Shown piece after piece: positions 18,046-26,170 of a DNA stretch of 64,000 bases (positions are counted from its first letter, which is position 1; each line of letters begins with the position of its first letter). The position numbers and the translations under genes are program-made. The stretch is from Pontibacter sp. SGAir0037 (GTDB lineage Bacteria > Bacteroidota > Bacteroidia > Cytophagales > Hymenobacteraceae). Below the pieces are notes generated by a model. The model did no database searches and was not told the origin of the DNA. It saw only the letters and a program-made list of their open reading frames with translations. The stretch is taken from the NCBI RefSeq assembly GCF_005491705.1, contig NZ_CP028092.1:62001-126000 (forward strand). The letters run 5' to 3'.

Positions 18046-18951
18046 TTATATAATATCACTCAATAATAAAACCTTCCAGGCTGCCTGCACCTGTTTGTCT
18101 GCCAATAGTTTTTTCCCCAACCACTTTAGTTCCTGCCTTAGATGTGCAGCGTCGTGTTTATACTTGTTTAGCGTATAGGCTACCAGGGGCTCCTGTTTAA
18201 AAGCCTCTACCTCTTCAGGAGTGGGTATCGTTTCCGAATTTCCTAGCCTGGCCAGCTCATTGCCAGACAATAAATCACAGTTTCTGATAAAAGCAGGAAG
18301 TGCGTCTATGCCTATCCCTTTGTTTTTAACAGGCTTTTCGAGTTCAAAAATGGCCTCGCCACTGGCCCGGATGTAATAATCACCACCCATGCGGGCTACA
18401 GCATCCAACTTGTAAGGATCTATTTTGCCGCTGGCATCCAGGATGTGTTCGTTTACATGTGCCAGTAGTACCTCGCATACCACCAGGTTGCCCGCTCCGC
18501 CTGTTTCTCCCAGAGAAATGATGTCGTTCACTTGGCACTCAAAGGCAACCGGGGCTTCCTGTACACGCGGTGGTTTTACCAGTGTAGAGGCTTCTGCTGT
18601 TAAGCCGGCTTTTACAAATTCGTTTACGCCTTGCTCATACTCCGTGCTTGCCAATGACATCTGCTCTGCCAGGCTGTAATCAGCAATATTAATCACCACT
18701 TCCTTTGTGGCCAGTATATTGTCCAGCGTGTGTTTAGAGGTATTGTCGCGCACACGCCTGGCCGGAGAAAACACAAGCACAGGAGGATGAGCACTAAAAA
18801 CATTAAAGAAGCTGAACGGACTCAAATTTACATTGCCTTCCCGGTCTGTGGTACTGGCAAAGGCAATCGGGCGGGGTGCTACACTTCCTAAAAGTATGCT
18901 GTGAAACACTGCTGTTTTTACTTCTTTCGGGTTTATCGTTTTTATTGCCAT
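18046..18951 (-). CDS. Flavin reductase family protein (FMN-binding split barrel)
   Basis: The 301-residue protein belongs to the flavin-reductase-like FMN-binding family. The N-terminus has LGSVAPRPIAFASTTDREGN followed by NLSPFSFFNVFSAHPPVL, the FMN-binding signature of this group, and later GKIDPYKLDAVARMGGDYY. A C-terminal helical tail of about 60 residues follows. The physiological partner is unknown; members either supply reduced flavin to oxygenases or act on their own. The reading frame stays open to 19413, but the ATG at 18951 fits the family N-terminus and keeps the 337-base gap to the divergent cysQ gene free for promoters. Confidence 0.85.
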   Translation of the reverse strand: MAIKTINPKEVKTAVFHSILLGSVAPRPIAFASTTDREGNVNLSPFSFFNVFSAHPPVLVFSPARRVRDNTSKHTLDNILATKEVVINIADYSLAEQMSLASTEYEQGVNEFVKAGLTAEASTLVKPPRVQEAPVAFECQVNDIISLGETGGAGNLVVCEVLLAHVNEHILDASGKIDPYKLDAVARMGGDYYIRASGEAIFELEKPVKNKGIGIDALPAFIRNCDLLSGNELARLGNSETIPTPEEVEAFKQEPLVAYTLNKYKHDAAHLRQELKWLGKKLLADKQVQAAWKVLLLSDII

Positions 18952-19288
18952 AGCTGAAAAATGGGGCGGACAGGATAAATGTACGCAAAATTTGGAGTGA
19001 TTTTGTGCAGGAGAGAAGCCGCCAACACAACACTCTTTCATTTTATGGTAGCAGGTCTGTGTGTTTTTACTTAACTTCGCGCTATTAAAAAGATTATGAG
19101 GTTTATACCTGTTGCTGTATCTGAACCAGCAGATCATTTGCTTGATAAGATAAACAGCAGTTCTGAGCTTCATTTTTATCATATAAATTCCTATTAAATA
19201 AATAGGGAAAATGGATTTTAAGGACTTTAAAAGATTCAAGTAACGATCTAGGATCGGAAGTTCTGGCGTAACAAAAAAGAAAAGACCA

Positions 19289-20113
19289 TTGCAAGCGTTC
19301 GTACATAAATCAATTCTGGCTGCCATTGAGGCAGGAAAGAAAATTTTAGAAGTATATGCAGGTGATTTTAGTGCCGACATTTCTTTCAAATCAGATAACT
19401 CGCCCGTTACCATTGCCGACTACAAGGCAAACCAGGTGATCGAAAGTTACCTGGCCGATACAAGCTTCCCGATCCTGAGCGAAGAAGGAACGCACCTGGC
19501 CTATGAAGAAAGGAAAAGCTGGAATGCCTTCTGGCTAATAGATCCCTTGGACGGTACAAAAGAATTTATCAAGAAGAATGATGAGTTTACAGTAAACATT
19601 GCCCTGGTGCGTGATGGGAAACCAGTGCTGGGGGTCGTTTATGTGCCGGTGGCGGGTACTTTATACTATGGGGCCGAAGGAGAAGGCAGTTTCGTTTTTA
19701 ACGTGGATGCCGCTTTTCACCCGGAGAGGCTGGAGGAATACCTGCTGCATGCCACACAACTGCCGCTGGCAAAAGAATACGATATCTATACCATTCTGCT
19801 AAGCCTCACGCACTCCTGCCCCGAAACGCAGGCCTTTGTAGAGGAAAGAAAAAACACCTACGGAGAAGTGAAGATTGAGAGTGCCGGAAGCTCTTTAAAA
19901 CTTTGCCTGGTAGCAGAGGGCAAAGCGCAGGTATACCCGCGTTTGGGCCCGACAATGGAGTGGGATACGGCTGCCGGGCATGCTGTAGCCAAATATGCAG
20001 GCTGCATGGTATATGATTTTGAAACAAAGCAGGAGCTGGTTTATAACAAGGAAAACCTCCTAAACCCATGGTTCGTGGTAGAGCAGGAGCTGCCCAAATT
20101 TGTAACTGTTTAG
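19289..20113 (+). CDS. cysQ: 3'(2'),5'-bisphosphate nucleotidase CysQ
   Basis: CysQ hydrolyses 3'-phosphoadenosine 5'-phosphate (PAP) to AMP and so removes the by-product of PAPS use. The 274-residue protein has the inositol-monophosphatase fold with the metal-binding EEG at 65-67, WLIDPLDGTKEF around 82-93, and the C-terminal EWDTAAGHAV motif. The only in-frame start that gives a full-length protein is a TTG codon at 19289; the next upstream stop is at 19241 and no ATG lies between, nor in the first 200 codons. It begins a plus-strand sulfate assimilation set, 22 bases ahead of the permease gene. Confidence 0.9.
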   Translation: MQAFVHKSILAAIEAGKKILEVYAGDFSADISFKSDNSPVTIADYKANQVIESYLADTSFPILSEEGTHLAYEERKSWNAFWLIDPLDGTKEFIKKNDEFTVNIALVRDGKPVLGVVYVPVAGTLYYGAEGEGSFVFNVDAAFHPERLEEYLLHATQLPLAKEYDIYTILLSLTHSCPETQAFVEERKNTYGEVKIESAGSSLKLCLVAEGKAQVYPRLGPTMEWDTAAGHAVAKYAGCMVYDFETKQELVYNKENLLNPWFVVEQELPKFVTV

Positions 20114-20135
20114 AAATACCTGCTTTTAAGAGAAT

Positions 20136-21911
20136 ATGCTAGCTCTAAGTCCCGGAATCCAGCAGTGGGTGGTATTACTTGTTACGTTCCTGGTAGTCGC
20201 GCTGCTGCTTGTCGATAAGTACAGGCCGTCATTTGTGTTCGGTGGGGCTATACTGGTGCTTTTGCTGAGCGGCATCATCCATACAAACGATTTTCTGGCA
20301 AGCGTGGCAAACGAATCGATCATCACCATCTTTCTGCTGATTTTTATTACCACGGGCATCAAGGAAAACTTTAACCTGGTGGGCTGGCTGGATAAAATCT
20401 TTGGTAAAACAACTAACGGGAGAACATTTATGTTTAAGATGACAACAGCCGTGGCAACAGTATCATCTGTCATGAACAACACTCCCATTGTGGCGCTGAT
20501 GATCCCCTATGTTTACCAGTGGGCCAAAAAGCACGAAATCGCTCCCTCCAAGTTGCTGATACCTTTGTCGTTTGCAGCCATTGTCGGGGGCATGATCACG
20601 GTAATAGGTACTTCTACCAACCTGGTGCTGAACGGCTTTATTCTCTCAAAAAATGATCAGGCCCTGGCGTATACCGATTTCCTGTACCTGGGGCTGCTGG
20701 TAACGGCGGCAGGCTTGCTTTTCCTGTACTTTGTCGGGTATAGGCTCTTGCCTTCCCGCACCGATGCCATCGAAGAGTTTGCTTTGCAGGCGAGGGAGTA
20801 CCTGGTGGAAACAAAAGTGCGTCCGTCGTCTAAATTTGCAGGGAAAACGGTCGCAGAGGCTAACCTGCGCAACCTGAAAGGGCTTTACCTGTTCGAGATT
20901 GTTCGGAACGGCAGTATTATCAGCCCTGTTTCGCCACGTGAAACCCTGTGCGTAGAAGACAAACTCTTTTTTGCGGGCGATACCGAGAATATAGTTGAAT
21001 TGGTGAAGGCCGGTAACGGGCTGGAGTTGCATGCCAACCATGGAAGCAACGGCAGTGTCAACCTGCTCGAAACGGTGGTGCCTGCCAACTCCACTTTAAT
21101 TGGCCATACCCTGAAAGGTGTTGGCTTCAGGGAAAGTTACGATGCCGCCGCAGTAGCCATACACCGCAATGGTGAAAAGCTAAGAGGCAAGATAGGAGAG
21201 ATTGTGATCAAGGCAGGGGACATGCTGTTGATCTCAGCCGGAGAGAACTTTGAGCGGATAGTGCAGGAAAACAACAACCTGTACCTGGTTTCGGTGCTGG
21301 CTAAAACCGAAGACCAGCCTGCCTGGAAAAAGAATGTGTTCATTTCCAGCATGGCTTTAACGGTGCTGGCTATTGCTTCAGGCTTTATTTCGCTGTTTCT
21401 GGGGCTGCTTGTCATTGTGTCGGTTTTGCTGTGGCTGGAATTACTAACGCTGTCCGATCTGCAGAAAAACCTCGATTTTGAGTTACTGCTGATCCTGGTC
21501 TGCTCTTTAACCTTTAGCAAAGCACTGATAGAAAGCGGCACAGCCAAACTGGTGGCCGATTCTTTTATCCCGGTGTTCGATCAGTGGGGCGACCGCGGGC
21601 TTTTACTGGGGATGTTCCTGATAACCGTGCTGTTAACTACCTTTGTAACCAATGTAGCGGCCATATCTATTGTGTTTCCGGTGGTGTATGCCCTGTGCCA
21701 CGGTGCTAACCTGCCCACTACACCTTTTTACGTAGCTATTGCCTTTGCAGCATCGGCTTCGTTTTTGTCGCCGTTCGGGTACCAGACGAATTTAATGGTT
21801 TATGGGCCCGGTGGCTATAAGTTTAAAGATTTTATAAAGGTAGGGCTACCAATTACCATAATTTATAGTGTGATTTGTATCATATTTATAGTATGGTATT
21901 ACAACCTATAA
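20136..21911 (+). CDS. SLC13/DASS-family permease with TrkA-C domains, probable sulfate importer
   Basis: The 591-residue inner-membrane protein has several N-terminal hydrophobic helices, two soluble RCK-C (TrkA-C) domains at about 195-370, and a second membrane half. Conserved pieces include MNNTPIVALMIPYVYQW and VIGTSTNLVLNGFI in the first half and FVTNVAAISIVFPV with FLSPFGYQTNLMVYGPGGY near the end; these are the two SNT-type substrate and sodium motifs of the family. Members with RCK-C domains often carry sulfate, and the location between cysQ and cysC supports that. The substrate remains an inference. The stop lies five bases before the cysC start. Confidence 0.88.
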   Translation: MLALSPGIQQWVVLLVTFLVVALLLVDKYRPSFVFGGAILVLLLSGIIHTNDFLASVANESIITIFLLIFITTGIKENFNLVGWLDKIFGKTTNGRTFMFKMTTAVATVSSVMNNTPIVALMIPYVYQWAKKHEIAPSKLLIPLSFAAIVGGMITVIGTSTNLVLNGFILSKNDQALAYTDFLYLGLLVTAAGLLFLYFVGYRLLPSRTDAIEEFALQAREYLVETKVRPSSKFAGKTVAEANLRNLKGLYLFEIVRNGSIISPVSPRETLCVEDKLFFAGDTENIVELVKAGNGLELHANHGSNGSVNLLETVVPANSTLIGHTLKGVGFRESYDAAAVAIHRNGEKLRGKIGEIVIKAGDMLLISAGENFERIVQENNNLYLVSVLAKTEDQPAWKKNVFISSMALTVLAIASGFISLFLGLLVIVSVLLWLELLTLSDLQKNLDFELLLILVCSLTFSKALIESGTAKLVADSFIPVFDQWGDRGLLLGMFLITVLLTTFVTNVAAISIVFPVVYALCHGANLPTTPFYVAIAFAASASFLSPFGYQTNLMVYGPGGYKFKDFIKVGLPITIIYSVICIIFIVWYYNL

Positions 21912-21916
21912 CAGCT

Positions 21917-22513
21917 ATGGGAGAGGAAATGCATGTTGTAAAGCAGTGCTACAAGATAGACCGCTGTGGCCGAGAAGCCAGGAACGGGCACAAAGCGGCC
22001 TGTTTGTGGTTTACAGGGCTTTCCGGCTCCGGCAAAAGCACATTGGCCAACCTGGTAGAGCAGGAACTGTTCAGGCTGGGTATTCTTACCTATGTGCTGG
22101 ATGGCGATAATGTGCGGCAGGGCCTGAACAAAGATCTTACCTTTGTAGAAAGAGACAGGGCTGAAAATATCAGGAGAATAAGCGAAGTGGTTGGCCTGAT
22201 GTGCGATGCAGGCCTGGTGGTGCTGGCAGCCTTTATTTCGCCATTTCGCAAAGACCGGCAGATGCTGCGTGAACTGATAGGCGAGAATTTTTTAGAAATT
22301 TATGTTGATGCACCCTTGCATGTGTGTGAGCAACGCGATGTAAAGGGGCTTTATCAAAAAGCAAGAAAAGGCGAGATAAGTAACTTTACAGGTATATCTT
22401 CGCCCTTTGAAGCACCCGAATTTCCGGATGTGCATATTAGAACAGATCAGCACAGCATAGAGGAATCTGTGAAAATGATTGTTGATCAAATTTTACCGAA
22501 ATTAAAATTATAA
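21917..22513 (+). CDS. cysC: Adenylylsulfate kinase CysC
   Basis: CysC phosphorylates adenosine 5'-phosphosulfate (APS) to PAPS. The 198-residue protein has the P-loop GLSGSGKS at residues 34-41, the DGDNVRQGL motif, and RDRAENIRRISEV, all hallmarks of APS kinases; the FISPFRKDR segment is the lid region. The frame is open from 21875 inside the permease gene, but the ATG at 21917 starts just past the permease stop and gives the usual length. It sits nine bases ahead of cysD, as part of one transcript. It is a stand-alone kinase and not fused to CysN. Confidence 0.93.
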   Translation: MGEEMHVVKQCYKIDRCGREARNGHKAACLWFTGLSGSGKSTLANLVEQELFRLGILTYVLDGDNVRQGLNKDLTFVERDRAENIRRISEVVGLMCDAGLVVLAAFISPFRKDRQMLRELIGENFLEIYVDAPLHVCEQRDVKGLYQKARKGEISNFTGISSPFEAPEFPDVHIRTDQHSIEESVKMIVDQILPKLKL

Positions 22514-22522
22514 GCAGGATTT

Positions 22523-23428
22523 ATGCATAAGTACTATTTAGACCATCTTCAGGAACTCGAAGCCGAAGCCATTTATGTGATCAGAGAGGTTGTTGCCCAG
22601 TTTGATAAACCGGCGATTCTCTTTTCAGGCGGAAAAGACTCTATTGTGGTAACGCACCTGGCAAGAAAAGCGTTCTGGCCTGCCAGAATTCCGCTTCCGC
22701 TGATCCACATCGACACAGGGCATAACTTCCCCGAAACGATGGCCTTTCGGGACAAGCTGGTAGAAGAGCTGGGAGTGCAGCTGCTGGTGGGCTCAGTACA
22801 GGAATCTATCGACCAGGGCAGGGCGAAAGAAGAAACAGGTATAAATGCAAGTCGGAATGCGCTGCAAATAGTAACCTTGCTCGACCTGATCGAAACCCAG
22901 AAAATAGATGCCGCCATTGGCGGTGCCCGAAGAGACGAAGAGAAAGCGCGTGCAAAAGAGCGTTTCTTCTCGCACCGGGATGATTTTGGCCAGTGGGACC
23001 CTAAAAACCAGCGCCCGGAGCTGTGGAATATCTTTAACGGTCGCAAAAATATGGGCGAGCACTTCCGTGTTTTCCCGATCAGTAACTGGACTGAAATGGA
23101 CGTCTGGAATTATATCCTGCAGGAAAACATTGCGATACCGTCGTTATACTTTGCACACGAACGCGAAGCTGTTTACCGCGACAATACCTGGTTGCCGGTA
23201 TCGGAGCATCTGGTGCTGCGCGAAGGGGAGAAAGTAGAGAAAAAGCTGATGCGTTTCAGAACGTTGGGCGATATCACTATTACAGGTGGTATAGAGTCTG
23301 AGGCCGATACCCTGGAGAAGATTGTAGCAGAAGTGGCGGCATCACGCAGTACCGAGCGGGGCAATCGCAGCGACGACAAACGCTCCGAAACCTCTATGGA
23401 AGACCGAAAACGCCAGGGATATTTTTAA
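22523..23428 (+). CDS. cysD: Sulfate adenylyltransferase subunit 2 CysD
   Basis: CysD is the catalytic ATP-sulfurylase subunit, joining sulfate and ATP to APS with help from the GTPase CysN. The 301-residue protein belongs to the PAPS-reductase-like adenine-nucleotide alpha-hydrolase family and has the PP-loop FSGGKDS at 34-40. The IGGARRDEEKARAKER segment and PISNWTEMDVWNYI are typical of CysD. The length matches the family, with the C-terminal DKRSETSMEDRKRQGYF tail complete. Its normal partner cysN is usually the next gene; here it begins 707 bases further on, after a repeat-flanked DUF559 gene. Confidence 0.95.
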   Translation: MHKYYLDHLQELEAEAIYVIREVVAQFDKPAILFSGGKDSIVVTHLARKAFWPARIPLPLIHIDTGHNFPETMAFRDKLVEELGVQLLVGSVQESIDQGRAKEETGINASRNALQIVTLLDLIETQKIDAAIGGARRDEEKARAKERFFSHRDDFGQWDPKNQRPELWNIFNGRKNMGEHFRVFPISNWTEMDVWNYILQENIAIPSLYFAHEREAVYRDNTWLPVSEHLVLREGEKVEKKLMRFRTLGDITITGGIESEADTLEKIVAEVAASRSTERGNRSDDKRSETSMEDRKRQGYF

Positions 23429-23625
23429 ATCCCCCTAAGGGGGTATTTTGGAGGTCCCCCTTTGAAGGGGGTAGGGGGATGATTTACAGCGGCAGAAAAA
23501 ATTGCTGAAGGCCGGTTTTACAAAAGCAGGTCCAAAGGTACTCTTGGAGGACCCTCGATAGAGAAGGTGGCTAACTTTAATTGTCCCCCTTCGAAGGGGG
23601 TAGGGGGATGATTTACAGTAACAGA
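23429..23625. repeat. Upstream repeat block of the first DUF559 unit (three G5 palindromes)
   Basis: Starting directly at the cysD stop there is a short copy (about 23429-23445), a full forward copy at 23454-23496 and a second full forward copy at 23583-23625. Full copies read GTCCCCCTT, two variable bases, AAGGGGG, TAGGGGGATGATTTAC and a tail AGTAACAGA or AGCGGCAGA. The last copy ends eight bases before the DUF559 ATG at 23634. The palindromic CCCCCTT/AAGGGGG part can form a hairpin. Confidence 0.85.
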
Positions 23626-23633
23626 AAAATAAC

Positions 23634-23990
23634 ATGCACAACAACCAATACAACAAAAAACTGAAGCCACTTGCCAGGACCCTTCGCTCGGCATCTACCA
23701 AGGCAGAAGTGAGGTTGTGGTGCGAACTATTAAGTAAAAGTAAACTAGGTTATTCATTCTTACGGCAACGGTCAGTACACAACTATATCGCCGACTTTAT
23801 GTGTAAAGAATTGAATTTAATTATTGAAGTAGATGGTTATACACATAAATTTAAAGCCGAAGAAGATAAGCTAAGGGATAAAGAGCTGGCAGCTGTAGGA
23901 TTTACTACTTTACGATTTACTGATGAAGAGGTAATGAAGGATATAGCAAATGTACAGCGTGTTATTGAAGGCTGGATAGCAAGCCATTAA
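23634..23990 (+). CDS. DUF559 domain protein, Vsr-like PD-(D/E)XK endonuclease (copy 1)
   Basis: The 118-residue protein is a minimal DUF559 domain. This family is related to the very-short-patch-repair endonuclease fold. The start shows the typical KAEVRLWCELLSKSKLGY stretch with Glu25, then FLRQRSVHNYIADFMC with Asp54, and LIIEVDGYTH with Glu65 and Asp67, the probable metal-binding residues. Its target is unknown. It is enclosed by inverted G5 palindromes and lies between cysD and cysN. About four of five residues are identical to the second copy at 25796, so the two come from recent duplication or repeated insertion of one element. Confidence 0.85.
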   Translation: MHNNQYNKKLKPLARTLRSASTKAEVRLWCELLSKSKLGYSFLRQRSVHNYIADFMCKELNLIIEVDGYTHKFKAEEDKLRDKELAAVGFTTLRFTDEEVMKDIANVQRVIEGWIASH

Positions 23991-23995
23991 CAGAA

Positions 23996-24026
23996 AATCA
24001 TCCCCCTACCCCCTTCAAAGGGGAAC
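23996..24026. repeat. Inverted G5 palindrome closing the first DUF559 unit
   Basis: Five bases after the DUF559 stop the repeat appears in inverted orientation: AATCATCCCCCTACCCCC, then TTCAAAGGGGAAC. With the forward copy at 23583 it forms a pair of terminal inverted repeats around a single nuclease gene. Confidence 0.85.
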
Positions 24027-24072
24027 TTTGCTGTCTTCAGTGGAGGCAGGGTATAGTAAATATTAAAAATAA

Positions 24073-24107
24073 AAGTCTTGTATCGTGGTACTTGTGTCGT
24101 GATACAT
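24073..24107. repeat. AGTCTTGT...TGATAC intergenic repeat
   Basis: The sequence contains AAGTCTTGTATCGTGG and TTGTGTCGTGATACAT, resembling the segment at 1876-1901 downstream of cinA. It lies in the cysN leader, 29 bases before the start codon, and may be a dispersed repeat that also shapes the leader. Confidence 0.35.
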
Positions 24108-24135
24108 ATCAGGTTTAAGAAATAAATTATATATT

Positions 24136-25383
24136 ATGAAATCGGATTTGTTACGCTTTACTACTGCTGGTAGCGTTGATGACGGGAAAAGCACCTTGAT
24201 TGGCCGTTTGTTATACGATTCAAAATCTATTTTTGAGGATCAGATTGCCGCCGTAAAGCAGTCTAGTGAGCGTAAGGGGCTGCAACATATAGATCTTTCA
24301 TTGCTAACGGACGGCTTGCGTGCCGAAAGAGAGCAGGGAATTACCATTGATGTAGCCTACAGGTATTTTGCTACGCCTAAGCGTAAATTCATTATTGCAG
24401 ATACGCCCGGGCATATTCAGTATACCCGCAACATGGTAACCGGTGCTTCTACCGCCAACCTGGCCCTGATTCTAGTGGATGCGCGCAAAGGCATTGTAGA
24501 ACAAACCTGCCGACATTCCTATATCGCTTCCCTGCTGCAGATACCTCACCTGATCGTGTGTATCAATAAAATGGATTTGGTTGATTATTCAGAAGAGGTT
24601 TTCCTGAAGATCCTGGAAGAGTATACCGAGTTTGCCAGCAAGCTGAATGTAAACGATATCCGCTTTATCCCGATCAGTGCCCTGAACGGCGATAATGTGG
24701 TAAATCACCTGGATAATATGCCCTGGTACAAAGGAGCTACCCTGCTGCATACGCTGGAGACAATTCACATTGGCAGCGATTACAACCACCTCGATGCCAG
24801 GTTCCCGGTGCAGACAATCATACGTCCGCACTCTTCGGAGTACCACGACTATAGGGGATATGCCGGCAGAGTAGCAGGCGGTATTTTCAGGCCAGGCGAT
24901 AAAGTACTGGCACTGCCTTCCGGTTTATCATCTAAAATCAAGTCCATCGATACGTTTAACGGACCCGTGCCGGAAGCTTTTGCGCCTATGTCGGTTTCTA
25001 TTACGTTAGAAGATGACATCGACATTAGCCGCGGCGATATGCTGGTAAAAGAGAACAACCAGTCTGAGATGAGCCAGGACCTGGATGTAATGCTCTGCTG
25101 GCTAAGCGGACAGGCTCCGCGCCCGGGCGCAAAATATTACCTGCGGCATACGTCAAAAGAGGTAAGAGCAGTTATCAAGGATGTTATCTATAAAATGGAC
25201 ATCAACACGCTGCAACGCCTGGAAGAAGAGAAAGACATTAAAATGAATGATATCGCCCGGGTAAAACTGCGCACCACGCAGCCGCTCATGTTCGATGCCT
25301 ACAGGAAAAACAGAACAACTGGTTCTTTAATCTTAGTAGACGAATCGACAAACGAAACGGTAGCTGCAGGCATGATCGTGTAA
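24136..25383 (+). CDS. cysN: Sulfate adenylyltransferase subunit 1 CysN (GTPase)
   Basis: CysN is the regulatory GTPase of ATP sulfurylase and couples GTP hydrolysis to APS formation by CysD. The 415-residue protein has the G1 loop GSVDDGKST at 12-20, G3 DTPGH at 89-93 and G4 NKMD at 144-147, followed by two beta-barrel domains. It lacks the C-terminal APS-kinase domain found in NodQ-type fusions, in keeping with the separate cysC gene upstream. It is separated from cysD by an inserted DUF559 unit and so may need its own promoter; none is obvious in the short leader. A strong terminator follows. Confidence 0.95.
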   Translation: MKSDLLRFTTAGSVDDGKSTLIGRLLYDSKSIFEDQIAAVKQSSERKGLQHIDLSLLTDGLRAEREQGITIDVAYRYFATPKRKFIIADTPGHIQYTRNMVTGASTANLALILVDARKGIVEQTCRHSYIASLLQIPHLIVCINKMDLVDYSEEVFLKILEEYTEFASKLNVNDIRFIPISALNGDNVVNHLDNMPWYKGATLLHTLETIHIGSDYNHLDARFPVQTIIRPHSSEYHDYRGYAGRVAGGIFRPGDKVLALPSGLSSKIKSIDTFNGPVPEAFAPMSVSITLEDDIDISRGDMLVKENNQSEMSQDLDVMLCWLSGQAPRPGAKYYLRHTSKEVRAVIKDVIYKMDINTLQRLEEEKDIKMNDIARVKLRTTQPLMFDAYRKNRTTGSLILVDESTNETVAAGMIV

Positions 25384-25389
25384 TAGCTT

Positions 25390-25422
25390 AAACCCGGCAG
25401 GTTTTTATAACCTGCCGGGTTT
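25390..25422 (+). terminator. Intrinsic terminator after cysN
   Basis: A perfect 14-bp stem (AAACCCGGCAGGTT with its complement) at 25390-25403 and 25409-25422 has a 5-base loop and a following TATTATTTT. Almost the same hairpin follows dnaG at 60562-60594. Confidence 0.85.
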
Positions 25423-25473
25423 ATTATTTTCCGCTAACCAAAATGTCTATTTTTTGAAGGAGTAACTTTAAAA

Positions 25474-25776
25474 GTCCCCCTTTGAAGAGGGCATTTCTCA
25501 AAGTCCCCCTTGGGGGTAAGGGCCCTCGAAGAAGAAGAGGGTATTTCTAAAAGTTCCCCTTTGAAGGGGGTAGGGGGATGATTACAGTAGCAGAATAAAA
25601 TTTCCAAAGTCTCTTTAAAGGAGTAACCAGAAGTCCCCTTAGGGGTAGAGGCCCTCGAAAAAGAAGGAGGCTATTATCACAAGTCCCCCTTTGAAGGGGG
25701 TAGGGGGATGATTTACAGTAGCAGAGTAATTTGTTTTCCTCTATGCAAGGTAGGAGGATGATTTACAGTAGCAGAG
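25474..25776. repeat. Cluster of full and degenerate G5 palindromes upstream of the second DUF559 gene
   Basis: Six copies in the same orientation are packed into 300 bases. Full forward copies stand at 25553-25594 and 25683-25725; shortened or decayed ones at 25474-25492, 25503-25524, 25633-25651 and 25748-25776. The last keeps only GTAGGAGGATGATTTACAG and the AGCAGAG tail. The interposed sequences also recur (GAAGAAGAGG / AAGAAGGAGG), so larger units were probably duplicated. Spacing is irregular, unlike CRISPR. Confidence 0.85.
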
Positions 25777-25795
25777 AAAATAACATGCAGCTTTA

Positions 25796-26170
25796 ATGCA
25801 AAACAACCAGTACAATAAAAGCCTAAAGCCCTTTGCCAGAGCTATGCGCACTGCATCCACAAAGGCAGAAGTGAGGCTGTGGTGTGAACTGTTAAGCAAA
25901 AGTAAATTGGGATACCCTTTTCTGCGGCAACGGCCAGTACACCATTACATCGCTGACTTTCTGTGTAAAGAATTGAAGCTGATTATAGAGGTAGATGGAT
26001 ATACCCATAAGTTCAAAACAGAAGAGGATAAGATAAGGGACAAAGAGCTGGCAGAGTTAGGGTTTACAACTTTACGGTTTGCCGATGAAGAGGTAATGAA
26101 GGATTTAGCAAATGTACAGCGTGTTATGGAAGAATGGATAGCGCATAATCAGAAGCAAATCATTCCCTAG
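25796..26170 (+). CDS. DUF559 domain protein, Vsr-like PD-(D/E)XK endonuclease (copy 2)
   Basis: The 124-residue protein is a close relative of the one at 23634. It keeps the KAEVRLWCELLSKSKLGY segment, the ADF aspartate and the IIEVDGYTH motif, so both copies look catalytically intact. Differences are scattered and mostly conservative, as expected of selection on the protein. The last residues (about QKQIIP) run into a decayed inverted repeat at 26158-26182 that supplies the stop codon. It follows cysN and stands alone between repeats; no other gene shares its transcript. Confidence 0.85.
   Translation: MQNNQYNKSLKPFARAMRTASTKAEVRLWCELLSKSKLGYPFLRQRPVHHYIADFLCKELKLIIEVDGYTHKFKTEEDKIRDKELAELGFTTLRFADEEVMKDLANVQRVMEEWIAHNQKQIIP

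Noticed and set aside
18952-19413. Extended N-terminus of the flavin reductase gene
   Set aside because: The extra 154 codons overlap the divergent cysQ gene and its promoter region and have no family match; the ATG at 18951 gives the known N-terminus.
25474-25776. CRISPR-like array
   Set aside because: The repeats are palindromic, decayed to different lengths and irregularly spaced, the intervening pieces are themselves similar, and no cas gene is present.
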